From the NCBI GenBank assembly GCA_045533485.1, contig JAZSHX010000005.1:1-19417 (forward strand): a stretch of 19,417 nt of DNA. Direction: 5' to 3'. This document shows, one piece after another, positions 1-6,363 of this stretch. Numbering within the stretch: the first letter of the stretch is position 1; each line of letters opens with the position of its first letter. A program made the position numbers and the translations under genes. Origin of the DNA: Scatosoma sp045533485 (GTDB taxonomy: Bacteria > Bacillota > Clostridia > Christensenellales > Borkfalkiaceae). The notes under the pieces were generated by a model. The model was not told the origin of the DNA. It was given only the letters and a program-made list of their open reading frames with translations, and searched no databases.

Positions 1-198
1 CGTTTTGTTGTGCGCAATTACGAGTGTAGGTCGGTTTACGTTCTTAATCACGTTCGCCATCGTAAACGTTTTTCCGCTCCCCGTTACCCCCACGAGCACT
101 TGCGCGCGCATACCGTCGAGCACGCCCTCGGTTAATTTTTCAATGGCTTGCGGTTGATCGCCCGTGGGCGAATACGCCGCGTGTAATTTGAACTCCAT
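1..198 (-). CDS. uvrB: UvrABC excinuclease subunit B, N-terminal fragment (gene runs off the left edge)
   Basis: Only the first 66 codons are in the window. The translated start (MEFKLHAAYSPTGDQPQAIE) and the Walker A motif GVTGSGKT at residues 37-44, followed by TMANVI and PTLVIAHNKT, match the conserved N-terminus of UvrB. UvrB is the DNA-damage-verifying helicase-like subunit of nucleotide excision repair; it is loaded by UvrA and recruits UvrC. The ATG at 198 is the family's usual start, although the upstream purine stretch (GGCGGTGTGTGG) is only a weak ribosome binding site. The gene lies 91 bases downstream of the small gene at 290-646 on the same strand, and no terminator is visible between them, so the two may be cotranscribed. 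The rest of the gene is outside the window. Confidence 0.95.
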   Translation of the reverse strand, partial: MEFKLHAAYSPTGDQPQAIEKLTEGVLDGMRAQVLVGVTGSGKTFTMANVIKNVNRPTLVIAHNKT

Positions 199-289
199 AG
201 CCACACACCGCCGTTTACAAACATTTGTTTTATTATACCATACTTTTTTATAAAAGTAAACACCGTGACGGCACTTTTTTTACGCAAGT

Positions 290-646
290 TCAAAATATGC
301 GTTTCAAAAGCAAACCCACCAAAAACGCAATCACCGCCGACGCAATCGCCCAGCCCAGCTTTAACGCCAGCCCACGCCGTTCCACCAGCGAACAGCGCGG
401 ATACGCATACCCGTCCGCGCGCAGGGAAATCACGTACATTTTCTCTCCCTTTCTCTCCGATGAAAGCAGCTCAAAATACTTATCCATCGCCAGCGCGGAA
501 AGTATACTTTCCAGCTGTGTTTCCGTATATTTTCTCCGCTTAGGCAAAACCGCCAAAAGCTCCGCAGGCGAAATCAAGCAAATGCCCTTTTCTACGCACA
601 GCGTATACACCGCGCGCATCACTTCGTTTTCTCGTCTATTTAGCAT
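290..646 (-). CDS. Hypothetical small tail-anchored membrane protein upstream of uvrB
   Basis: This 118-residue protein has a soluble, charged, probably helical N-terminal part (about 1-90) and one hydrophobic segment near the C-terminus (about 95-115), ending in the basic tail KRIF. That architecture suggests a tail-anchored protein with its soluble part in the cytoplasm. The pattern of short helices followed by a KYFELLSSERKGEKMYVISL stretch could be a small winged-helix-like fold, but no family is recognised with confidence. The start at 646 is supported by a clear upstream GGGAGAAG ribosome binding site. It precedes uvrB on the same strand; whether it takes part in DNA repair cannot be told from the sequence. 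Overlapping open frames on the other strand lack a ribosome binding site and are disregarded. Confidence 0.75.
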   Translation of the reverse strand: MLNRRENEVMRAVYTLCVEKGICLISPAELLAVLPKRRKYTETQLESILSALAMDKYFELLSSERKGEKMYVISLRADGYAYPRCSLVERRGLALKLGWAIASAVIAFLVGLLLKRIF

Positions 647-813
647 ACTCTTCTCCCGTTTTGCTCCGTTCGCCCCATACCTGCCCCCTTGTTTTGCACT
701 TTTCTTCCCGTTTAGTATGCCACCAACAGCCCCCTTTCATACGCACGGTAAACGACCCGAATTCGCGTTTTTTAATTTTTTTGCGTCAAACGCTATCTTT
801 TTTGATAAAAATA

Positions 814-837
814 TGTTATACTATGTATAATAAGGAG
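814..837 (+). promoter_or_regulatory. Extended -10 promoter and ribosome binding site of the phospholipase C-like gene
   Basis: TG-T-TATACT (814-822) is an extended -10 element. The -35 position holds only TATCTT (794-799), a poor match. A strong AAGGAG ribosome binding site follows at 832-837. A second reading, TTGATA (802-807) with TATAAT (826-831) at an 18-base spacing, would start transcription inside or after the ribosome binding site and is less likely. Confidence 0.5.
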
Positions 838-844
838 ATTTTTT

Positions 845-1648
845 ATGCCTGCATTTTACGCACATAGATTGTTTGGAGAGCGCGTTTTTGCGTGCTTACC
901 GCAAGCATTACAAGACGATTTGGGTCTGCATAAAGCCGCATTTATTCTTGGCACGCAAGGCCCTGATATTTTATTTTATCACAAGCCGTTTTCCAAAAAC
1001 GCCACAAAAGAAAAGGGCATGCAAATGCACCTTACTTCCGCAAAAAAATTCTTTCAAGACTGCGCCGCGCTTATCGACAGCACCGCGGGTAAAACGCAAT
1101 CGGCGGAAGCGGCGTACGTTGCAGGATTTATCTGCCACTTTTTGTTGGACAACGCCTGCCATCCGCACATTTATAAGCTGGAAGATACGGGCGTTGCGCA
1201 CGGTTTAATCGAATCGGAATTTGATAAACACTTAAAAAGACAGCAAGGCAAGCGCGTACATAAAAACGCCGCCAAGTGCTTAACGGCAAAGCGTGGCGTC
1301 GCGCCTGCGGTTGCACGCGTACTGCAAGTGCCAACGGACGAAATTTGCCGTTCGATCAAAACGATGAAACGGGTAAACGGTTGCTTTTCCGTACCCTTAC
1401 GCTCTTTCCACGCACTTGCGCGCGCAGTCCTTAAAAAACTCAAAGCGGACAAATTTGAAAGTATGTTCTTGCATTTCAAGGACGACGAAGCTTGCACGGC
1501 GCTCAATCCCACCTTGGGGTTGCAGCTGGAAAACGCCGTGGACAGCACTGCGCAAACCGTGCAAGCATTTTTCAACGCAATATGCGATACGGACAATCCC
1601 GTATTCGACGTATTTGATAAAGATTACAAAGGAGAACCATTAGTATGA
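845..1648 (+). CDS. Zinc-dependent phospholipase C-like protein
   Basis: This 267-residue protein resembles the zinc-dependent phospholipase C family of Firmicutes. The candidate metal ligands have about the order and spacing of the Bacillus cereus enzyme: H7, D41 (in LGTQGPD), H62, H98 and D102 (CHFLLDNACHPH), H106 or H108, then H119 and E123 (HGLIESE). In that family these residues hold three zinc ions that hydrolyse phospholipid head groups. No signal peptide is visible and the N-terminal tryptophan ligand of the secreted enzyme is missing, so the protein is probably cytoplasmic and need not be a phospholipase. The start is fixed by AAGGAG at 832-837. Its stop overlaps the start of the MFS gene by 4 bases (ATGA), which points to translational coupling. 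Confidence 0.85.
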   Translation: MPAFYAHRLFGERVFACLPQALQDDLGLHKAAFILGTQGPDILFYHKPFSKNATKEKGMQMHLTSAKKFFQDCAALIDSTAGKTQSAEAAYVAGFICHFLLDNACHPHIYKLEDTGVAHGLIESEFDKHLKRQQGKRVHKNAAKCLTAKRGVAPAVARVLQVPTDEICRSIKTMKRVNGCFSVPLRSFHALARAVLKKLKADKFESMFLHFKDDEACTALNPTLGLQLENAVDSTAQTVQAFFNAICDTDNPVFDVFDKDYKGEPLV

Positions 1649-3009
1649 GCGAACCAACCACCGCTTCCAAACCCCAAGGCATGAACAAGCTGGAAAAGAA
1701 ATGGGTGCTGTACGACGTAGCCAACTCCGCGTACACATTGCTTGCAACGGCGCTTTTAGCGTTCTATTTCGATTTCCTTTCCCCGTCCGACAGCTTAACG
1801 ACGGTGTGGGGGCTTGTCAACGTGATCGTTACCGTTATCGCCGTAGTGCTTTGCCCGATTATGGGCACGTACGCCGATTTCAGTAAAAAGAAAAACATCT
1901 TTATGTCCTTTGCGCTAATCGGTATCGTCGGTTGCACCGCATTGTCCGTATTCGGGCTTATCGGCGCGTCCGCTGTCGCAGGCGTTATCTTCTTGATTAT
2001 TTACGTAATCACGGAAGTGGGCTACACGTCGGCAAACGTTTTCTACGATTCCATGTTAAACGACGTCACGACGGACGAAAATATGCACAAGGTTTCGGCA
2101 AACGGTTTTGCTTGGGGCTATATCGGCAGTTGTATTCCGTTCATCGTTTGCTTGGTGCTGTACGTGCTTGGCGATATGGTGCTTGTAGATAAAGTGGCAG
2201 GCGTTGTGGTAGACAAACCTTTCCTTGGTTATGCGTACACGCTTTGCTGTTTGGTAACGGCAGTTTGGTGGTTCGTGTTTACCCTGCCCTTGTATAAGAG
2301 CTATCAACAAAAGCATTTCCTGCCGAAGCCCGAAAAGCCGATTAGAGAAACGTTCAAGCGTTTGGGCGAAGTGTTTAAGGAATTTTCCAAGAACAAAAAA
2401 GCGCTTTTGTTCTTGATTGCGTACTTCTTCTATATCGACGGCGTACATACCATCATTAAAATGGCGATGAGCATCGGTAAAGACTTGCAATTTGAAAACT
2501 TCGGCACGGTGAAGCTGGTTATCGCGCTGTTCGTAACGCAAATCGTGGCGTTCCCCTGCGCAATCGTATTCGGCGTGCTTGCAACCAAGTTTAAAAACAA
2601 ATCCAACCAACTGTTGATTTCCTGCATTTGCGCGTATATGGCAATCGGCGTTTTGGCAGTATTCCTGCGTCAAGAGTGGCAATTCTGGGCAATGGCAGTG
2701 GGCGTTGGTATGTTCCAAGGCGGTGTGCAAGCGATGTCGCGTTCGTATTTCACCAAGATTATCCCTGCGGAAAAATCGGGCGAATTCTTCGGCTTGTACG
2801 ACATTTTCGGCAAGAGCGCGGCTATCGTCGGCGTGGGCTTAATCTCCCTGCTTTCGGCGTTCTTCCCCTTGGCGGAAGGCACGTGGATTAACCTTTGCTT
2901 AATCCCCCTGCCCGTCTTGTTCGCTTTGGGCTTGGTGTTCTTCTTGATTTCCATGAAAGTGCCCGTAAGCAAGGACGCTGCCGGTGCGGATGAATTAGGC
3001 GAATATTGA
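1645..3009 (+). CDS. MFS transporter, UMF1 / Atg22-like family
   Basis: This 454-residue protein has about twelve hydrophobic segments. It carries the UMF1-family signatures WVLYDVANSAYT near residues 21-32, a FYDSML motif around residue 137, and FFGLYDIFGKSAAIVG in the C-terminal half. UMF1 proteins are bacterial relatives of the yeast vacuolar Atg22 amino-acid effluxer; their bacterial substrates are mostly unknown. The ATG overlaps the last codon of the upstream phospholipase C-like gene and has an AAAGGAG ribosome binding site inside that gene, so the two are very likely translated together. The stop at 3009 is followed by an intrinsic terminator. The pairing suggests handling of a lipid-derived or amino-acid-like compound, but that is speculation. 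Confidence 0.9.
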   Translation: MSEPTTASKPQGMNKLEKKWVLYDVANSAYTLLATALLAFYFDFLSPSDSLTTVWGLVNVIVTVIAVVLCPIMGTYADFSKKKNIFMSFALIGIVGCTALSVFGLIGASAVAGVIFLIIYVITEVGYTSANVFYDSMLNDVTTDENMHKVSANGFAWGYIGSCIPFIVCLVLYVLGDMVLVDKVAGVVVDKPFLGYAYTLCCLVTAVWWFVFTLPLYKSYQQKHFLPKPEKPIRETFKRLGEVFKEFSKNKKALLFLIAYFFYIDGVHTIIKMAMSIGKDLQFENFGTVKLVIALFVTQIVAFPCAIVFGVLATKFKNKSNQLLISCICAYMAIGVLAVFLRQEWQFWAMAVGVGMFQGGVQAMSRSYFTKIIPAEKSGEFFGLYDIFGKSAAIVGVGLISLLSAFFPLAEGTWINLCLIPLPVLFALGLVFFLISMKVPVSKDAAGADELGEY

Positions 3010-3027
3010 TTTTTAATCACATAGAAC

Positions 3028-3060
3028 AACGCGGCGAGTCTTTCACTCGCCGCGTTTTTA
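3028..3060 (+). terminator. Intrinsic terminator of the PLC-MFS operon
   Basis: A nine-base GC-rich stem, CGCGGCGAG (3030-3038) with CTCGCCGCG (3046-3054), encloses a seven-base loop. It is flanked by AA and TT that extend the stem, and ends in a T-run (3055-3059). It lies 20 bases after the MFS stop codon. Confidence 0.93.
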
Positions 3061-3062
3061 TA

Positions 3063-3088
3063 CAAAAAACACCCACAAGGGGTGTTTT
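3063..3088 (-). terminator. Intrinsic terminator of tRNA-Arg
   Basis: AAAACACCC (3066-3074) pairs with GGGTGTTTT (3080-3088) around a five-base loop. On the minus strand the stem is followed by T residues and it directly abuts the tRNA CCA end. It faces the terminator of the MFS operon. Confidence 0.85.
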
Positions 3089-3163
3089 GGTGTACCTGGC
3101 GAGACTCGAACTCACAACGAGGGCGTCGGAGGCCCTTGTTTTATCCAGTTAGACTACAGGTAC
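3088..3163 (-). tRNA. tRNA-Arg, anticodon CCG
   Basis: Read on the minus strand, the 76 bases fold into a cloverleaf. The acceptor arm is GTACCTG with CAGGTAC, the discriminator is A, and CCA is encoded in the gene. The D-arm starts GTCTAACTGGATA; its stem has one C-A mismatch. The anticodon stem AGGGC/GCCCT closes the loop CTCCGAC, giving anticodon CCG (plus-strand positions 3127-3129), which reads the arginine codon CGG. The T-arm is GTGAG-TTCGAGT-CTCGC. Confidence 0.95.
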
Positions 3164-3188
3164 GTATCTTTTTCAAAAAAGCATTTAT

Positions 3189-3218
3189 ATTTTACTATTT
3201 TTTACTTTCTTTTTGCAA
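3189..3218 (-). promoter_or_regulatory. Probable promoter of tRNA-Arg
   Basis: On the minus strand, TTGCAA (3218-3213) and TAAAAT (3194-3189) are separated by 18 bases, about 26 bases upstream of the mature tRNA 5' end. It shares the intergenic region with the divergent mnmA promoter. Confidence 0.6.
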
Positions 3219-3225
3219 GCGTTTA

Positions 3226-3234
3226 TGGTATAAT
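3226..3234 (+). promoter_or_regulatory. Extended -10 promoter of mnmA
   Basis: TGG-TATAAT (3226-3234) is a perfect extended -10 element. The -35 position holds only TTTCTT (3206-3211). Transcription would start near 3241, giving a leader of about 80 bases before the mnmA ATG. Confidence 0.65.
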
Positions 3235-3321
3235 ATTTCTAAATTGTAAGAAAAATTTTCTTTATAAAAGAAATTTACCGCGAAAAATCGCAAAAAATAC
3301 GAAAAAGGAGAAAAAACGGCT

Positions 3322-4407
3322 ATGTCGAAAACGGTAGTGATCGGTATGAGCGGCGGCGTAGACAGTTGCGTCGCGGCACTGCTTCTCAAACAGCAGGGCT
3401 ACAACGTAATCGGTTTGTTTATGCAAAACTGGGACGAAGTGGACGAAAACGGCGCGTGCACGGCGGAAAGCGATTTCGCGGACGTTCGGCGCGTTTGTTC
3501 GGTTTTGGATATCCCCTATTATACCGTCAATTTCGCCAAAGAATACATGGACCGCGTTTTCTCTTATTTTTTAGCAGAGTACAAGGCAGGCAGAACGCCT
3601 AACCCCGACGTGCTTTGCAACCGCGAAATTAAGTTCGGGCCATTTTTACAGGAAGCCAAACGCTTGGGTGCGGACTATATCGCGACGGGGCATTATTGCA
3701 AAATTTCCCACGAAAACGGCGTGCATTTGTTGCAAAAAGCCAAAGACCAAAACAAGGATCAAACGTACTTTTTGAACCAGCTTTCCCAAGCCCAGCTTGC
3801 CGACGTACTTTTCCCCTTGCAGGATATGGAAAAGCCCGAAATACGCAAAATTGCGCTGGAAAACGGCTTAGCAACGGCGAAAAAGAAGGACAGCACGGGC
3901 ATTTGCTTTATCGGCGAACGCAATTTTAGACAGTTTTTATCCACCTATCTCCCTGCCAAGCCCGGTAAAATTTTAGACCTTTCGGGCAAGCAAGTGGGTG
4001 AACACGCAGGGCTTATGTACTACACGCTTGGCCAACGCAAGGGCATATATCTTGGCGGAGTGAAAGGCGAAGCGGAAGGCGGACGCTGGTTCGTCGTGCG
4101 CAAGGATTTGAAAAACAACGTATTGTACGTTTCCCACGGCGACGAAACGCCGTTATATTCCAAATCCTGCGAAGTGTCGGGCTTTAACTGGATCCCCCAA
4201 AAACCCACCGCACGCGAATTTGATTGTATGGCGAAATTTCGCTACCGCCAACCTGACCAACCCGTACGCGTATTTATCAAAGACGACGGCGATTTGCATA
4301 TCGAATTTGAAGAAAAGCAACGCGCCGTGACCGAAGGACAATACGCCGTGTTATACGACGGCATCAACTGCTTGGGCGGCGGCGTAATCCAAAGCGCCGA
4401 ATATTAA
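3322..4407 (+). CDS. mnmA: tRNA-specific 2-thiouridylase MnmA
   Basis: This 361-residue protein has the usual MnmA length and all key elements. The PP-loop SGGVDS at residues 10-15 binds ATP. Cys99 in NPDVLCN and Cys195 in STGICFIGERNF form the catalytic pair that carries the sulfur, and ATGHYC lies near residue 121. MnmA adenylates and then 2-thiolates U34 of the tRNAs for Lys, Glu and Gln, in the cytoplasm, using sulfur relayed from a cysteine desulfurase; no desulfurase gene is in the window. The start is supported by AAAAAGGAG about eleven bases upstream. The next gene begins 74 bases downstream with no terminator visible between, so mnmA probably heads a three-gene transcript ending near 6222. 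Confidence 0.97.
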   Translation: MSKTVVIGMSGGVDSCVAALLLKQQGYNVIGLFMQNWDEVDENGACTAESDFADVRRVCSVLDIPYYTVNFAKEYMDRVFSYFLAEYKAGRTPNPDVLCNREIKFGPFLQEAKRLGADYIATGHYCKISHENGVHLLQKAKDQNKDQTYFLNQLSQAQLADVLFPLQDMEKPEIRKIALENGLATAKKKDSTGICFIGERNFRQFLSTYLPAKPGKILDLSGKQVGEHAGLMYYTLGQRKGIYLGGVKGEAEGGRWFVVRKDLKNNVLYVSHGDETPLYSKSCEVSGFNWIPQKPTAREFDCMAKFRYRQPDQPVRVFIKDDGDLHIEFEEKQRAVTEGQYAVLYDGINCLGGGVIQSAEY

Positions 4408-4481
4408 CCGCAAAAAACGCTTTCTTGGCATTGATTGCGTACCTGCCCCCCACTTAAACGATAAAAAGGAGAAAAAACGCT

Positions 4482-5399
4482 GTGATTAAACCCCTTTCAC
4501 AAGTGATAAGCGAACCGGCACTGCCCAACGTTTCCAAGCTGGAAAACGCAATCAGTATGCTGGAAAAAACCGTGGAAGAACCGTTACCGTACGGCACTTT
4601 TCACTGGACCGCGATTGCTATCATCGCGGCGTGTTGCTTATTGAGCTTGCTTTTAGGCAGATTTTTCAAGCGCAGACACGTCAATTTGGCGTTATTTATC
4701 GCCGCAAGCGCGTTGATTTTTTTGGAAGTTGTCAAACAGCTTTACGTTTCCTACACGCCTGCAGACGATACGTGGAAATATTGTTGGACGGATTTCCCCT
4801 TTCAATTTTGCTCCACGCCTATGTACGTAATGCTGCTCGCGGCATTTTTGCGAAAGGGCAAATTTTACGACGCGTGCACGGCGTTTCTTTGCACCTACGG
4901 CTTGTTTGCAGGCGGTTTGGTAATTTTCCACCCCACGACGGTGTTTGGCGAAGACTTGTTTTTGAACGTGCACACTATGTTCTATCACGGGCTTATGCTG
5001 GTAGTGCCTGCCCTTTTATACGGCTCTGACACAGTCAAACCGCAGTTCAACGCGCTGGCAAAAGCCCTGCCCATTTTCGCAGTGCTTGTGTTTACCGCTA
5101 TGATTATGAACGACGTATATTTTAAATACGGCGACCTTTCGTATAATTTCAATATGTTCTATATCTCCCCCCACGGCACGACGCCGATGGAGTGGTTAGA
5201 CCCCATCGTGGAAAACAAGCCTGCTTGGCTGGTAGCCGTTGGGTATATCGCACTGTTTAGTATCGCGGCGTTTATCGTGTTGCTGTTTGCTATGCTTGTC
5301 AAGCTTTGCTTAGGCAAACGGCTGTACGAAAAAACGGAGCAACCGCAAACGCCAAACGCACAAAACGGCAAGCAAGAGCTTTTAACACAAAATAAATAG
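4482..5399 (+). CDS. YwaF-like (TIGR02206-type) integral membrane protein
   Basis: This 305-residue protein has a short soluble N-terminus (about 1-40) followed by about seven or eight hydrophobic segments. The motif FPFQFCSTPMY near residue 105 and the later TMFYHGLMLVVP segment correspond to the LPLHLC and HG motifs of the TIGR02206/YwaF family, whose function is unknown. Translation starts at a GTG, chosen because AAAAAGGAG lies about ten bases upstream and no ATG is better placed. The C-terminal tail after residue 280 is hydrophilic. It sits between mnmA and an SDR gene, the latter starting 11 bases downstream. A second, more divergent member of the same family forms the membrane part of the ABC protein at 12677-14932. 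Confidence 0.8.
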   Translation: MIKPLSQVISEPALPNVSKLENAISMLEKTVEEPLPYGTFHWTAIAIIAACCLLSLLLGRFFKRRHVNLALFIAASALIFLEVVKQLYVSYTPADDTWKYCWTDFPFQFCSTPMYVMLLAAFLRKGKFYDACTAFLCTYGLFAGGLVIFHPTTVFGEDLFLNVHTMFYHGLMLVVPALLYGSDTVKPQFNALAKALPIFAVLVFTAMIMNDVYFKYGDLSYNFNMFYISPHGTTPMEWLDPIVENKPAWLVAVGYIALFSIAAFIVLLFAMLVKLCLGKRLYEKTEQPQTPNAQNGKQELLTQNK

Positions 5400-5410
5400 G
5401 AGCAAACTTT

Positions 5411-6187
5411 ATGAAAACGATAGCCATTGTCACGGGCGCGTCCAGCGGTATCGGCAGGGAATTTTTCTTGTCCTTAAACGACCGCAACGCATCGCTTGAC
5501 GAAATTTGGGTAGTGGCAAGAAGCGCAGACAAATTACACGCCTTGCAAGAGCTCACCCCCACCCCCTTGCGCGTATTCGCGCTGGATTTATCCGCTACGC
5601 AATCGGCGCAAACACTTGCGCAAGCGTTGCAGGAAGAACAACCGCAAATCAAATATCTCATTTGCGCGTCGGGCTTCGGCAGGTTTAACGCCGTGGAAGA
5701 CGACGACACGCAAACGCTTGAAAATATGATTGATTTGAACTGCAAATCGGTGGTGTCCGTCACCAAAGCGTGCGCACCGTTCATGCAAAAGGGCGGCGCA
5801 ATGCTTTTGATAGCGTCCATTTCCGCACTGCAACCCGTGCCGTATATCACGACCTACGCCGCAACCAAAGCGTTTGTGCTTTCTTACGGCAGAGCGTTTA
5901 ATAAAGAGCTGAAAAAACGCCGCGGAGCGCGCGTGTTGAGTATTTGTCCGTTTTGGACGAAAACGGCGTTTTTCGACAGAGCCAACAGCGAAAACGCGAT
6001 TGTGAAAAAGTATGCGGTGATGTACGAACCCAAGCAAATCGTAAACCGCGCGTGGAAAGATTTAAAACGCAAAAACCGCGACGTTTCCATTTGCGGCGCG
6101 TACACCAAGGGGCAAGCGTTGCTTGTCAAATTGTTACCCCACCGCGCCGTAATGCGAATATGGCTGAAACAGCAAAAATTGAATTAA
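5411..6187 (+). CDS. Short-chain dehydrogenase/reductase (SDR) family protein
   Basis: This 258-residue protein is a classical SDR. It has the nucleotide-binding motif TGASSGIG at residues 8-15, a catalytic set of N110, S136, Y149 and K153 (YAATK), and the typical ICPFWTKT segment after the active site. The usual NAG motif is replaced by CASGFG around residues 85-90. Such proteins oxidise or reduce hydroxyl and carbonyl groups with NAD(P); the C-terminal part resembles the DltE/YdfG-like group, but the substrate cannot be deduced. The ATG is preceded by AATAGGAGC and lies 11 bases after the YwaF-like gene, so the two are very likely cotranscribed. A strong terminator follows the stop codon. 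Confidence 0.93.
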   Translation: MKTIAIVTGASSGIGREFFLSLNDRNASLDEIWVVARSADKLHALQELTPTPLRVFALDLSATQSAQTLAQALQEEQPQIKYLICASGFGRFNAVEDDDTQTLENMIDLNCKSVVSVTKACAPFMQKGGAMLLIASISALQPVPYITTYAATKAFVLSYGRAFNKELKKRRGARVLSICPFWTKTAFFDRANSENAIVKKYAVMYEPKQIVNRAWKDLKRKNRDVSICGAYTKGQALLVKLLPHRAVMRIWLKQQKLN

Positions 6188-6190
6188 ACG

Positions 6191-6222
6191 AACTAACGGC
6201 GATTTTCCGCCGTTAGTTTTTA
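6191..6222 (+). terminator. Intrinsic terminator of the mnmA-ywaF-SDR cluster
   Basis: AACTAACGGCG (6191-6201) pairs perfectly with CGCCGTTAGTT (6208-6218) around a six-base loop and is followed by a T-run. It starts three bases after the SDR stop codon. Confidence 0.93.
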
Positions 6223-6290
6223 TTTTGCTTGTATTTGAATATTTACCCAACCGAAAACGTATCGTCGCAAATTCGCCTAATTTTAGGCGT

Positions 6291-6323
6291 AAAAACACCG
6301 CAGGAAACCCTGCGGTGTTTTTT
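6291..6323 (-). terminator. Intrinsic terminator of the repeat lipoprotein gene, bidirectional in form
   Basis: A 13-base perfect stem (6292-6304 with 6309-6321) around the loop AAAC has A-runs on the left and T-runs on the right, so it can end transcription from either side. It lies 40 bases beyond the lipoprotein stop codon and backs up the SDR terminator. A smaller hairpin, CGCCTA with TAGGCG, sits at 6274-6289. Confidence 0.9.
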
Positions 6324-6363
6324 ATCAATAATCCATGGCTAACTCAAATTGGATTATTTTTCC

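Noticed and set aside
2056..2730. 224-codon open frame on the minus strand within the MFS gene
   Set aside because: It is opposite a clearly recognised transporter, is rich in H, Q and C, and lacks a ribosome binding site.
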